From: Euborellia annulipes | Taxonomy: Eukaryota; Arthropoda; Insecta; Dermaptera; Anisolabididae | Length of the DNA stretch: 64,000 nucleotides | Reading direction: 5' to 3' | Assembly (NCBI GenBank): GCA_023213315.1 | Contig: JAKCPI010031725.1 | Location: 46,155 to 110,154, forward strand | Shown: piece after piece, positions 11,777 through 22,711 of the stretch | Position numbering within the stretch: the stretch's first letter is position 1 | How the letters are laid out: every line of letters begins with the position of its first letter | Notes under the pieces: model-generated | Seen by the model: the letters and a program-made list of their open reading frames with translations, nothing else | Databases searched by the model: none | What the model was told of the DNA's origin: nothing | Program-made: the position numbers and the translations under genes

Positions 11777-12639
11777 TAGGGATGAAACGATACGAGTAAA
11801 TACAAGTACTTACTCGATACTTTTCTTTCGATACCAAGTAATTTTGGATTCGATACTTTGGAATCGAGTACCAAGTAAGTATCGGTCAAAAATACTCGTA
11901 TTGATACTCGGTCCATGTACGCGATGATTAGTTAGGTCGGAAGAACATTTACGTATATTTTTTCTTATTTACAATAGAAATAAGTAGAATGATTTGTACC
12001 GCTGTATTTTAATTTTTATTATAGGAGTGTTTAACAGGGAAACATCTTGAAAAATTATTCTTTTTGGGTAGTAGGTACCTCTAAAACTGAATTTTTTCTT
12101 AGTCGTAATTTTTTTTTTTTTTTTTTTTCAAGAACGTGATGTTTTATGCCTGTGGAGATTTAATCAAGATTCGCAGGGACTTTGCGGCCAGGAGATTAAA
12201 TAAAAAATCTTTATTTAATTTCTATTTGCCGACTTTTCGGTCGCCAATCACGACCTTTATCAGGGCAAATATTGTCAATTACACACGATCTTCGGTATTT
12301 TAATATTCATTGCAATTAAATATACAATTTAATTTCTTTTTACTTTGATATGTACCAAAATATTATCATATACTTGGTACTCGGAGGTCTCCGATGATGA
12401 AGATCGTGATTGGCGACCGAAACTTCAGCTTTAATCTCTTGGCTGCAAAGTTCCTGCGAATCTTGATAATATCAGTGCTTACTGATGTTTTTGTTTATCT
12501 TTAATTGTACGAAAAAATTGACCGATACGAGTAAGTATCGGTACTTTTCAATCGATACCGAGTAGGTACTCGATACTTTGCGACCGATACCTGTATCGAG
12601 TAAAAGTATCGATACCTCAGTGGTATCGTTTCATCCCTA
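11777..12639. mobile_element. hAT-type MITE with exact 8-bp duplication (863 bp)
   Basis: The termini are TAGGGATGAAACGATAC and its perfect inverse. The 8-bp target GATACTCT is duplicated at 11769-11776 and 12640-12647, diagnostic of hAT transposition. Sub-terminal sequence repeats CGAGTAC/GTACTCG-type motifs. The centre (about 12109-12480) is a fold-back retroelement insertion. A related fragment lies at 55606-55740. Confidence 0.9.
12109..12480 (-). mobile_element. Fold-back retroelement with poly-A, nested in hAT MITE
   Basis: Poly-T at 12109-12129 marks a reverse-strand poly-A tail. Then inverted arms carry CCGACTTTTCGGTCGCCAAT and GATTGGCGACCGAAACTTCA. Each is a decayed version of the hammerhead-like motif that is intact at 56336; here the boxes read CTGATAA and GATGATGAAGA. 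It shares AAAGTTCCTGCGAATCTTGA with that element. Confidence 0.7.
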
Positions 12640-12735
12640 GATACTCTTTAAAATGTAAATTTTCATTTTGACCTTGAAAACTTTTGAACCACACTTTACT
12701 CTATGTATTTCTTCATAGGAAAGATAGGAGAAATG

Positions 12736-12883
12736 CCTGAGCCCACAATAGATATATTTCATTACAACGGTTATCGTCAAAGTCTTAAATGGCCTGAGTT
12801 GCCGAAAAGACTGTGTGAATGTGTGTGTGAGTGTGAGTGTGAATGTGAAAAAAGTGTAAATGTTTTTAAAAAAAAAAAAAAAA
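12736..12883 (+). mobile_element. SINE-1, 5'-truncated, with 14-bp target duplication
   Basis: Only the 3' half is present, starting at CCTGAGCCCACAATAG and ending in poly-A. The tRNA head is missing. AGATAGGAGAAATG is duplicated exactly on both sides (12722-12735 and 12884-12897) and belongs to the family A sequence it interrupts. The truncation plus long duplication fits target-primed reverse transcription by a LINE. Confidence 0.9.
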
Positions 12884-13324
12884 AGATAGGAGAAATGGTT
12901 GCTATGGTAACAAAATATAAATATTTTTTTACTATTATAAATTTTACATCTTGAATTATAATATATCGGCGGAAACTAAATATATCTCGACTCAAAAAAA
13001 TCTGGTGTGACAAGCACAGAATACAACTTTCCCTTACCACATATAAGGTTTTCATCCTTAAAACGTTAAAATTTATTTAAATCTTTGAAAAATTACTGAC
13101 GAATAAACTATTTAATAGTTCATTTTATTTATTTAACATTCTCATCCCAAAAACTATACCATTTAAAATGTATTATTGAGGCGATTGTTAGTTTTATTGT
13201 TTCAGGTTTGACACCTAGCTAACCTTTTTACAAAAGGTCGTTTTATTTAAATGAATTAGCAAAAAGTAAATAAATGAATTGTTAATCTCTTTGTTCCCTT
13301 TTTTTTTAATTTTAATTCCATTAA

Positions 13325-13640
13325 GGCCTTTAGTGAATCGATTGCGCGATTTCCCCATTTAGCCTTGTAGCCTCTGCAAACAACGTTCCGGGTTCGATCC
13401 CCAATTAGCGGCAGACGCTGATGAATGCCGTATTCTATTTCTGGCGCATCTGCATAGCGCTGAGAGAGGCTTTAAGCGGATATCGGGAGGTTATGTCTCT
13501 CTCTCTCTCTCAACCACGAATCGATAAGCCAATCAGTGGACCCTGCGCAGCCAAGTCTGCTTGGTCATTGCGGTTCTTAACCACCTGAAAAGTATTTACT
13601 CTTCCGTGGCAATCAAGAAGTCACCTAATCTAATCCGCAA
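13325..13640 (+). mobile_element. tRNA-derived SINE-like element (SINE-4)
   Basis: Box B is textbook (CCGGGTTCGATCCCCA), with a box A-like TTAGCCTTGTAGCC upstream. The 200-bp body is relatively GC-rich (TGGCGCATCTGCATAGCGCT) and has a (CT)n run near 13497. It ends at AATCTAATCC. Only one copy is seen here, so the family assignment rests on the head. Confidence 0.6.
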
Positions 13641-15404
13641 TTATCATCTTTCGTATACAAGCTGACACAACTTTCAAAAATCCCTCTGAGAACTCGATGG
13701 ATTAACTGGTTTAATAAAAACATTTATTTGCTCTTTATTTAGATATCTACGGATAAAATTTTAAAATATTACAAATCATTTTTTATTATATTTCCTAAAA
13801 ATGTTTACTGTATTTATTAGACTACATCTTCTCTAGAAAAAATTATCGTTACCTATTTACGTTAGTCAATATCGGACTGTCACGATTTTGCTTTCTATGA
13901 CGCAAATAGTATTTTCATATAATATTGCAGTCCTTAAATTTCGCTTTAAGATTCTTCAAAAAAAAAAAAAAATTGTTAAGAATAACTCGTATAGCTTCCT
14001 ATTTTTCTAATCAAATACAAAATAAAAGACTATTTTGCAAATTTTATATTAAAAAATCTGCTTTTATTGCAGATGGCCGTAAGAAAAATCAATCTTTTTC
14101 TAAAGACCGAAAAATTAAATAAATTTGCCTATTATTCGTTTATTTGTAAATATTTCAATCTCAGTGAGATGAAATCATTCTCAGTTCAAGCAACAGATGT
14201 TTTGCGAATCGTCACTAATTTTGTAAAATTTGCATTTATGGGCACTTTGTGGCGATTTGCAAAATATCTGATGTTGATACCATCTCACTAATATCGAAAT
14301 ATTTACAAATAAACGCAAAGTTAGTTAATTTTTGACCGACGGTCCTTAGAAAAAATTAAAACTACTTTTATAAGGCCTACTCTCTGAACTCAGATTTAAA
14401 TATTTTCCCTTTCGTTTCTTCGCTGTCCTCTTTAACGCTCCTTTCATGTGAATGTGTGTCGCTGATATTGACATTTAATTTATTCTCTCTATCCGGCTCT
14501 GAATATTTCCTAGACAAGGTGCCGAAACGTCAGCCTGTGATGAGGCTATAATAAAATATATTTAGCTGCTAAAAGTTTTAGTTTTTTTTTTTTTTTTTTT
14601 AATCCACCTCAACCATATACTTCCAGCATAAAGTCACATCACACAATTTTCCCTTTCATTTGATCTTTTTGTAGAAATAATATTTCTGGCAGTCTTTTAC
14701 CTTTTATCCCCCCCCCCCCCTTCCCTGAGCGACCGACTTATTGCTGCTATTAGTGTTACGTACTCCAGCTTTGAACAGAGATTCAGTTTCCCTTAGAAGC
14801 AACTATAGATTCCCAGCTATCAACTTTTAAAGTCTATTAATATAAACGGAGCCTTACGCTAGATCACTTAAGAATGAAGCAAAAAATTTATATTGAATAG
14901 AATTGGCTGAGTGTTGAAACATATGAAAGGTTCAAAGTGGATCTGAAGTGGACTTGTGTGAAAGAGACCGAAAAGTAATATTGTTAATTATCTTTATAAT
15001 TCCAATAGATTTAACTCCCAGGGGGAGGGGGTTAATTTTAAAGATTTTAATTAATATTAAGACAGTGAATTATCATTATATCTTTTAGCTCTCAACTAAT
15101 TTTAAATTTCAAAATGCTTAACCTAATATTTCTATTTATGTTATCATCAGACCTTTTAAATTTATCCAATGTCATTATAAAGAACAGACAAGCAACTTTA
15201 AATATTTATTTATTAATTAGCTTTATGTTAATTCATCAAAAAATAATAACAAAGTTTCAAAGTTTATATAATCTTTTTCTAATCTAATAATGTTTCATTT
15301 AGTTTTTAAAACTTTTTCTAACAAATTAGACGTTGACTCTTAATGATAATCTTCACGTGTCATCTGATAAAAAAAAAAACATTCTTAAAAATTTGACATT
15401 TAAA
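13641..15404. other. No gene seen (apart from the relic at 14500)
   Basis: An inverted pair around 14131-14316 (ATTTGTAAATATTTCAATCT and TCGAAATATTTACAAATAAA) suggests another small fold-back, with a TGCGAATCGT/GGCGATTTGC pair inside. The rest is plain AT-rich sequence. Confidence 0.4.
14500..14602 (+). repeat. Decayed hammerhead-like retroelement tail
   Basis: CCGGCTCTGAATATTTCCTA and GCCGAAACGTCAGCCTGTG keep a GGCT/AGCC stem I, but the box reads CTGAATA. AATAAA and a 21-base T run follow. No second arm is seen. Confidence 0.5.
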
Positions 15405-15567
15405 AAATATGAATAATTTACTAGCTTTTTTAACAGATTATTTATTCTTCGCCTTGAATTCTTTTATAGATAAACAAATAAATAATAAATTTTAAAAGGA
15501 TGAATGGAATTTTAAGAAATTTCTTTCAATTTTGACCTAGAGCTATGCGGAGGGTGGGTGATGATTC
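15405..15567 (-). repeat. Dispersed repeat D1, copy 2
   Basis: It contains TTTACTAGCTTTTTTAACAG, CGCCTTGAATTCTTTTATAG and GGGTGGGTGATGATTCTT, inverted relative to 11477. The two copies are 3.8 kb apart. Confidence 0.7.
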
Positions 15568-15751
15568 TTAAATATAATAAAATCTCATAGAAATTCGTTC
15601 AATAGAATTTGATTTTTCACAGGCATTTAATGCTCATTCGTATTAAATTTGAGCTTATCTACAAAAGTCAGTGTGATTATAATATCTGCTCTTATATAAT
15701 AGACCATATACTGGGGCTAAATTATGTGAACATTTATATAGCCTTTACATT

Positions 15752-16530
15752 TTACTTTCTCTTACCTATATATGTAATATATAGTAAAAAAGTATTGGAT
15801 TCATGACAAAAATTCGATGAATGTTGAAATTTTGATCGAAATACACGTTTTGAGGTCCCTGGGTCCTGTCTGTCTGTGAACAAAATATCTCAAGAACGAA
15901 AGGAGTGAGGAGGTTGAAATTTGATATTTAAGTTTCAGACTGAGACTTAACACGAAGCTTTTGAAGTGGCCAAAGAGTACTAATATTTTGCTGTTGTACT
16001 TTTTGAGTTTTTTTTTTTTTTTTGATTTTCTTAAAATTCTCTTCAACAATTTTGACTAAAATTCATAAATCAATTATTTTTTAAATGCTCTTTAAAATGT
16101 ATATTCTCATTTTGTTCTCAAAATTGTTTAAAGCACATTTTAGGCTGAGCGCACACTGTCGATTTTTAGTCAAGCTTTAGTAGATGGACATAAATGCATT
16201 AAAAAATCGAGTTGATCTGCACTTGTCATGTGCATTGAAGCTAATGCATTTTATGTCCATCGACTAAACTATCGCTCGATTAAAAATCGACCGTGTGCGC
16301 CCAGCCTTGCTCTTGTACTTCATAGAAAAGATAAGAGAAATGGTTCCCATTGTAATAAAATATAAATATTTTTCTAGGTTTATAAATTTTGCACAATGAA
16401 TTATAATACTGCTGGAAACTAAATATGTGTCGATACAAAATATCTGGAGTGAAAAGCACAGAACACAACTTTCAATTACCGAAGCTAAGAAAAAGTTGTG
16501 TACTGTGCTACCAGTCACACCATATATTTT
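15752..16530 (+). mobile_element. Family A copy containing a Harbinger-like MITE
   Basis: ACTTTCTCTTACCTATATAT starts the copy and a decayed palindrome ends it (AACTTTCAATTACC, CCAGTCACACCATAT). The MITE at 16143-16306 splits it. Minus-strand frames of 62-84 codons at the right end recur in other copies at the same place and are shadows. Confidence 0.8.
16143..16306. mobile_element. Small Harbinger-like MITE inside family A
   Basis: The termini are GGCTGAGCGCACACTGTCGA and its imperfect inverse, about 26 bp with three mismatches. The flanks are TTA and TTG, consistent with a decayed 3-bp duplication. It splits a plus-strand family A copy between its GCACATTT and GCTCTTGTACTT segments. At 164 bp it is non-coding. 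Confidence 0.75.
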
Positions 16531-16704
16531 TTTTTTTCAATTACCGCTAATATTTAAATTTATAGTTAAAATAAAGAAACCGGAAGCTAGTGAAATTGAT
16601 TTTTCTTTCTATTCCTCGAAGTAACATTAGTAGGACAAATCCATAAATAAAAGTAACGAATTATTAAGTATAACGGTGAGAATAAAGAAATTTGATTTAA
16701 ATTC

Positions 16705-16960
16705 GATTTTCTGGGTTTGTTTCGTGACCAAACCACTAATTCTTTCCTCATGATCAATTCGTATCCGTCATGGCCCCATCTCGTGATCAGTTATCACGGT
16801 CCTTCTACTCAGTTCCCATCGGATGGCACATCCTCGCTAGAGGAAACACAATTCATGACGACGGTCATGAGACCAAATCAAATAAATGCCTCCATCGGGA
16901 TTCGAAGTTCCGACCTTTCACCTTTGTCGGTCATCGCTCTAGATTAAACAAGCACCATTG
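16705..16960 (-). mobile_element. tRNA-derived SINE-like element (SINE-5), reverse strand
   Basis: The reverse strand reads CTAGAGCGATGACCGACA (box A region), then GGAACTTCGAATCCCGATGG (box B), then a GC-balanced body. The two overlapping plus-strand frames of 76 and 106 codons lie antisense to this and look incidental. A fragment of an unknown transposon ORF is a less likely alternative. Confidence 0.5.
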
Positions 16961-17064
16961 CTTGTGCAACTTATTAAAACCATTGACTAATGAATCTCTT
17001 CGGAATATTCTTACCATTAAAAAAAAATATTTTACTTTTATTTTTTATATAAATATTAACCTTA

Positions 17065-17664
17065 AGGTAGCATTCCGATCTCGGCAGTGACTGCCCGGCA
17101 GCGACTGCCCGGCAGCGACTGCCCGGCAGCGACTGCTGTGCGGCGCTGCCAGAAGCATTCGGATAGCTACGACCGCTGCCCGGCAGTAACCAAATAGCCT
17201 TTATAATTCTTCTCTAAATCATTATTAAAATAATGTTTTTAATATTATCTTCATAGTTATCATATTTAAGAGACCAGATGAGGTTGATTATATGTATGTA
17301 TTTATTACAGGGCCGGAACTAGGAGATTTTTTAGGGGGGCAAAATTTAATTTGCCGCCCCCTCCTTAAAATTTTCCCTGATCTCAAAAATTTTTAGAAAT
17401 TAAATCAACCAAAAACTCATCATTTTCTTCAGTAAATGTCGCAATCTTGGCAATTTGAAGCGAGCAGCGCTGCCGGGACTGCTCTCGGAGCGGCTGGGCA
17501 GCGCTGCTGGAATCGGGCAGCCACTGCGCCCCCCGGCGGCGCTGCTGGGTCGCTTGAGTCGGAAACTAATTCATAGAAATTCATTTGAGCGGTGCGACGC
17601 GGCCCAGCAGTCGCTGCCGGGCAGTCGCTGCTGGGCAGCCGCTGCCGAGATCGGAATGCTACCT
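17065..17664. mobile_element. Harbinger-like MITE with GC-rich arms
   Basis: The terminal inverted repeats are AGGTAGCATTCCGATCTCGG followed by CAG. TTA flanks the element at 17062-17064 and 17665-17667. Both arms are rich in CGGCAGCGACTGCC-type sequence, while the middle is ordinary AT-rich DNA. The middle also holds a hAT-like fragment with CAGGGCCGG at about 17310. The 75-codon frame in the right arm is a by-product of the GC-rich repeat. Confidence 0.75.
17082..17135. repeat. 14-bp minisatellite in MITE arm
   Basis: The unit GCGACTGCCCGGCA is repeated about three and a half times in tandem, within the left arm of the TTA-flanked MITE. The unit resembles the arm sequence itself, so it probably arose by local slippage or unequal exchange. 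Confidence 0.8.
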
Positions 17665-17852
17665 TTAGTAATCTTAAAATAAATTTTTAAGATAATTAAT
17701 TTATCATATATATTAATTTATTAATTATTATAAATGACAAGCAATAAAAAAATAGATTTATTATAGCTTAACTTATATGAAGAAATCTGAATAAATTAAA
17801 AAAACCTATGCAATTATTTTATTTTTAATTCTAAATTACTAGAATATATTTG

Positions 17853-18278
17853 AAAAAATCTGGTGTGGCAGACAGACAGACCATTTTGCCGGTCACACTT
17901 TTTTAGACTCAGGGGATCTCAAAACATGTAGGCCTATTTTCATAAAAATTTCGATATCTCGATATGAATCCAATACTTTCTCTCTCTATTCGCACATGGG
18001 CCCACACCTTGTGGATGACGACCACGATCTACCCGAGCTGGGACAGATAGTCTTTCTGTTCTTTGTATGTTTTTCTCTTCTTTCCTCTTTTCAACAGGCA
18101 TCAGACCGTGCGACGGCCCGGCCTGTTCTATCATTCTCAGTCGCAAAAACGCATGATAGGGGCCGGAGGGAAATAGTGAGGTCGGCCGATCCCGCATAGC
18201 GGGAATAAGGCGAGGACAAAAGAAGAAGACTTTCTCTCTATATATAGACTATTAACCATATATAGGTAAGAGAAAGTA
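17853..18278 (-). mobile_element. Family A, internally deleted, with retroposon insertion
   Basis: One palindrome arm (AATCTGGTGTGGC) is joined directly to the GACAGACAGACCATTTTGCC region, so most of the body is gone. The other end (GGTAAGAGAAAGTAAAA) is at 18278. A 240-bp retroposon lies at 17990-18228 with a duplicated ACTTTCTCTCTAT target. Confidence 0.75.
17990..18228. mobile_element. Unclassified retroposon RP, copy 1
   Basis: It runs from GGGCCCACACCTTGTGGATG through CTACCCGAGCTGGGACAG and AAAAACGCATGATAGGGGCC to AAGAAGAAG. ACTTTCTCTCTAT-type sequence flanks both sides and matches the interrupted family A. It is GC-richer than its surroundings. The 67- and 85-codon frames recur only partly in copy 2. 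The class is not recognised. Confidence 0.65.
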
Positions 18279-18383
18279 AAAATTTAATTCCATAATCCTA
18301 CCTCTTTTTAACAATTTCATAATCCGCTGGTGCCCCCCCCCCCTTTCTTTGGACAGAATTATTTAATAGGCTTTTTTTAAAAT

Positions 18384-18564
18384 TCCTATGGCTCAGAGGT
18401 AGAGTACCGGCTTCTGATACCAAAGGTCGCGGGTTCGCATCCCGTCACAGGCGACAAAATTTATTTCAATTGCATTAGATTCCAATCAATTGAAATAAAT
18501 AGGGACGGGGTCTAAATGGCCTCTGATGCCGAAAAAGACCTTAAAACGGATTTAGAAAAAAAAA
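18384..18564 (+). mobile_element. SINE-2, full copy
   Basis: The tRNA-like head is CTATGGCTCAGAGGTAGAG (box A), with box B GCGGGTTCGCATCCCG. The body contains TTATTTCAATTG, CCAATCAATTGAAATAAATA, then TAAATGGCCTCTGATGCCGA and AAAGACCTTAAA, with an A-rich end. The head differs from SINE-1, but a GCCGAAAA(A)GAC motif is shared near the 3' end, suggesting a common LINE partner or tail. Confidence 0.85.
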
Positions 18565-19371
18565 TCACGCAATCACAAAAATTCTTAAATCACAAATTTT
18601 GCGCCCTTCTCCTTACCAAATCCGCCACTGCTCCAGATACCAATATTTGAATATTCACCATTTTAACTAAAATTGAGAAAATTAAATAAAAATTTTCAAG
18701 AAATGACCTAAATTCTCTAAAGAATTGTTCTCCAGCAGTTAATTATTTCTACTAAACAGCTGCAAGCAAACAACTTCAAATTAAATAAATTTTTTTTTAT
18801 ATTTCCTTTAACACAATATATGTCTGGTTGCAAATGTCTTTTTATAGGCAAAAATTATATTTGAAAGTAATAATTCCCTTAATATTGTATTATCACTTAT
18901 TAGGAGATAATCATTTTGTCTTTTTCCATGGACATTAAGTGTGCACGTGACTCGACTTTTTAAGACTTCTTCAGGTGTGGATTGTTTTCTTTTATACGTA
19001 TAAAGATTTAGATACACCTGTAATAAAAATTTGTCGTTAATAAACAATTAAATTGGCGTTTCTAAAATGTTCTTTTTTAAAATATTTGTTTAATTTTATA
19101 TTCTAATTGAGTTTATGATTTGAAATAAAATGTGTGATCCTGAAATGTCCAGGTGTAAGGATAGCGAAGAAAAGATACTAAATATTTAAACCAAGGTAAA
19201 CAACATTGGCTTTATCTTTACCATCACCTGATCCTTTTGCTATATATGAAGATTTTCAAGATATTTTATATTAATAATTATATAGCTACGTACTTTTTTC
19301 CTTTTCATATTCACTTGAATCATAGACCCTCTGCATCACGATAAAAATTAATTTCTATTCTCTTCTCTGGG

Positions 19372-19638
19372 CAGGGACCGATAATGCAATTTTGTCAGTG
19401 GGGGTGGTTTTTTTTTATTCAAGGCCACTCTGGGGGATGAAAATTTTTTAAATAATATCTTCAAATACTAGCACCGTTAAGGTGATTTGTGACTTGAATT
19501 GATAGTTGAAATGTGTAAATATATTTTAGACAAAAAATCACAATTTCTTTAGATGACTAACTAGTTTTTAAAACTTTTTCAATTTTTTCTCTGAGGGGGG
19601 CGCTCGCCCCCTCCGCCTCCTCCTTCAATCTGTTCCTG
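19372..19638. mobile_element. hAT-type MITE (267 bp)
   Basis: It starts CAGGGACCGATAATG and ends CAATCTGTTCCTG, an imperfect inverted repeat. The flanks TCTCTGGG and TCTCTGAG match at 7 of 8 positions. The right side is C-rich (GGGGCGCTCGCCCCCTCCGC). Confidence 0.65.
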
Positions 19639-19907
19639 TCTCTGAGTGTATTGAAAGAAGTTTTATTTCTCTTTTTCTTTTTTGAAATATAAACTATTTG
19701 AAGAGTAAATATTAATAAATATATTTATTGGTTTAAATTCCATTCGCGGTCATTCAAATTAAGCAAAGTCGAAAAAAAAAGGAAAGTGAAATAGCATTAT
19801 TATCTCTAAATTAAATATTGAAAGAACAGAAAGAACTATTGACTTTATTGATTATTCTTAAGATGAAGAATTAAATACCAATATTTTATAAATATCTCTA
19901 TTTAATT

Positions 19908-20160
19908 GTTTTTTTTTAACACTCACACTTTTTCCACCCACACACACATACACACAGTCTTTTCGGCAAATCAGACCATATAAGAATTTTTCGATAGCGT
20001 ATTTTTATTTAATATATATATTGGGGATCCAGGCATATTTATTTAAGCTATTTGCTATCCAAAATGGCTTAAATAAAATCATCGGACTGCTTGGGATCCG
20101 ATCCCGTGACTCTTGGTACAGAAGGCCAGCACGCTAGCAACCACACCAAAGCCCGAGGGC
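19908..20160 (-). mobile_element. SINE-1, full copy, reverse strand
   Basis: The reverse strand reads GCCCTCGGGCTTTGGTGTGG, a box B region, the CAGTCCGATGATTTTATT body, GCCGAAAAGACTGTGTG, a GT-rich segment and poly-A (poly-T at 19908 on the plus strand). TTAATTG flanks both ends. Confidence 0.85.
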
Positions 20161-20585
20161 TGCTTAATTGTTATTTGAATCATTAATTGACAGTTTGTTT
20201 TTTTTCCTAGAAATTTTGTCTGTTGAGTTTAAAAAAAAAAAGTAAAAAAAAAAATTTTATAATTTGTTTCGCGCCTGGAAAGTGTGCAACACAAATAGCA
20301 TACTCACTAATGGATTTTTCGTTTCTCATTCTTTGCATTTCTTCTCATTCTTAGTTGTTATCGAAATTAACAATAGAGTTTATCATTGTCTTACCTATCT
20401 TCTAGTAAGCAAAATTTACCACCCTTGATATCCTGAAAAAATTTTTTACTGAACAACGGAGCCACAAGCTCATATTTAGTCATTTAGAGAGTTCATAGTT
20501 GAATTTTTTATACAAAATTCTATTTTATTTTACTTTTAAATTTGTCTAATTAATAGAAATTTTCCTTTGATTAATTTTATAAAAT

Positions 20586-20818
20586 GCCCGCGGGCTTGGT
20601 GTAGCTTGCTGGCCTTGATTACCAAGGGTCGCAGGTTCGGATCCCAAGCAGTTCCATTTGGATACCAAATGGCTTAAATAAGAATCATGGATTGTAATAT
20701 TAATAACATACATATCGTTAAGTCTTAAATGGCTTAAGCTGCTTGAAAGACTGTCTGAATGTGTGTGAGGAGAGTGTGAATGAGAAAAAAGTGTTTTTTA
20801 TTTAAAAAAAAAAAAAAA
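20586..20818 (+). mobile_element. SINE-1, full copy
   Basis: It has the GCCCGCGGGCTTGGTGTAG head, CAGGTTCGGATCCC box B, and the usual body and tail. A small internal part of the body is missing. The 9-bp target duplication TTATAAAAT lies at 20577-20585 and 20819-20827. Confidence 0.85.
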
Positions 20819-20827
20819 TTATAAAAT

Positions 20828-21975
20828 ACTCCACATTGTTCTTTATTATTTTGGGAGACTTGAAAAACCAGGATCAAGTCACTAAACTTTTCTCTCTTTT
20901 GATATTTTATATTCTAGAAGTAAATTTATTGTATTAAAAATATTTATAGAATTATAAATTATTAAGAAAAGTGAAGAAAATTAAATCAATTCTTTTTTTT
21001 TCCCTTGAACTTTAAAAACACATTTTTCTTCTTTTGAAAATAAGAAAAGATTAATGGATCCCGTAGAGAGTCGATTAAATAAATAAATAATTTTTTTTTT
21101 TTGACAGAATTGGATTTTTCGAAACAATTTTTTTTTACCGATTTTTACTTTTTTTTTTTATACATATTTGTGTTTTGTATCGAAATCGCGCATAGTTATT
21201 GGAAATCTAATTGTTATTCACCCAACATGACGATGAGTTATTTCATCAGTATTTGGGTCCCAGGGCGTTAATTACTTCTTGTTAGTAAGGATGCTAACGA
21301 TCCTCACGAGCTCCAAGCCACAACGAGAGGAAATCAAGGGAAAGAGAGGCCGAGGTGGATAAATTGCACCAACTTCAATATTCATATTCGGTTTCAATTT
21401 GGTTTCATTATCAGTAATAATTTAACTCCACTCACCTAAAATTCAATGGACCACATTTAACTAATAGACTTGTATTCAAAGTATTGTATAATTTTACACA
21501 TTGTGAATGTAACTTGACTGTTGATTTTGTATAATTAATTCTTACTATACCAAATAAGCAAAATAAATAGCTAACTCTTTATCCAGAACTAATTTAAAAT
21601 TGTAGAAAGTTTTTAATCATTCAAGGAAAATAATTTGTTTTAATTAATTATTCAACAAACTATCAAAATGATTTCTCCTTGGAGATTTATTTTTTTGTTA
21701 GTGTAAATTTTATAAATGTCAACGGCCAAGGATATTTTATTCAATTGTATAAGCTGTGCCAAGGGATCAATAAATTTAATAGTATCTTTATTATTTTTGT
21801 GTTAGTCTATTGAAGTGAAGTGTACGGAGTGCCTAAACTTGTTCGGGTTTCATTACTGAAATATAGGCAACCCAAATATCCAATTCACTAATGAATCTTT
21901 TGAATAAATTCTCTTGGACTGACCATGTATGTTAAGTAATTAATTTCTTATGATATATTAAGAACTATCTCTGTG
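20828..21975. other. No gene seen
   Basis: A GC-balanced patch at 21220-21360 (CTCACGAGCTCCAAGCCACA) is not part of a recognised repeat and has no long frame. Confidence 0.45.
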
Positions 21976-22270
21976 CAGGGCTGTATTTCTAAGTAAGCTA
22001 AAAAGGCTGCAGCCTAGAGCGGAAACAAATTCAGGGGCGGCAGATTGGTATGTTTATTCAAAAGTTAAAATGAAGTTAATACTACATACAAATGTATTTG
22101 CAGAAAAAGAAAAAAAAATGAAAACAAATGAACTTTATTCTCTTTTTGTTGTATAAAACAAATGTATTAAGCCAGCGGTTTCCAACCTTTTTTGATGTGC
22201 TGTCCACTTTTTCTGTAAAATCAAACGCTGAGGCCCAGTATATGTATATAACCTATATATACTGTATATA

Positions 22271-22711
22271 GATTTTGATAGGGCAGGTTCAGCCAAATAA
22301 AAAGCCTTTATATGCTTCTCGAAACGTCTCCGGAGTAGATTTTGATAGGGAGGTTCAGCCAAATAAAAAGCCTTTATATGCTTCTCGAAACGTCTCCGGA
22401 GTCGAGAAGCATATAAAGGCTTTTTATTTGGCTGAACCTGCCCTATCAAAATCTATTACGTTCACAGCCACCAAATCTTATTTATTTGAAACATCGCAGA
22501 TCTACTATCAACACAGCTTATAATGAATATTAAACATCTGATCATGAAATACGGTGACCACCTCAATGAAGCGATACACGGACTGAAGATGAGACATTAA
22601 AAATATCTCGAAACGTCTCCGGAGTCGAGAAGCATATAAAGGCTTTTTATTTGGCTGAACCTGCCCTATCAAAATCTATTACGTTCACAGCCACCAAATC
22701 TTATTTATTTT
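22271..22711. mobile_element. Fold-back retroelement in inner hAT MITE
   Basis: It contains repeated copies, in both orientations, of a block running from GATTTTGATAGGG through AAATAAAAAGCC to CTCGAAACGTCTCCGGAG. About 13 bp (TATACTGTATATA) is duplicated at 22258-22270 and 22712-22724, a retroelement-like target duplication. The 104- and 82-codon frames here are readings of these repeats. It includes a complete hammerhead-like core at 22579-22621. Confidence 0.8.
22579..22621 (+). ncRNA. Hammerhead-ribozyme-like motif
   Basis: Stem I is CGGA/TCCG, box CTGAAGA, one spare T, stem II GAGA/TCTC with an 11-base loop, then GAAAC and cleavage triplet GTC. Helix III would be the self-complementary ACGU, formed between two RNAs as in minimal hammerheads of Penelope-like elements. 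The spare base before stem II departs from the standard consensus. Confidence 0.5.

Larger units (their letters stand above)
11640..13045 (+). mobile_element. Family A copy with two nested insertions
   Basis: Family A sequence (ACACGTTTTGAGGACCCCTG) runs to 11776. It resumes after the hAT MITE at 12640, is interrupted again by the truncated SINE-1 at 12736-12883, and continues to AATCTGGTGTGACAAGCAC at about 13010. The palindrome is cut short. Removing both insertions restores a contiguous family A body. Confidence 0.85.

Noticed and set aside
18384..18470. A functional tRNA gene
   Set aside because: The heads have box A and box B-like sequence, but acceptor and anticodon stems do not pair and the sequence continues into SINE bodies.
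22135..22449. A 104-codon frame with internal peptide repeats
   Set aside because: The peptide repeat is the DNA repeat of the fold-back element read through. The opposite strand gives an equivalent open frame.
22271..22711. CRISPR-like repeat array
   Set aside because: Repeats occur in both orientations, are unevenly spaced, lack spacers and lie in eukaryotic-style DNA with SINEs.
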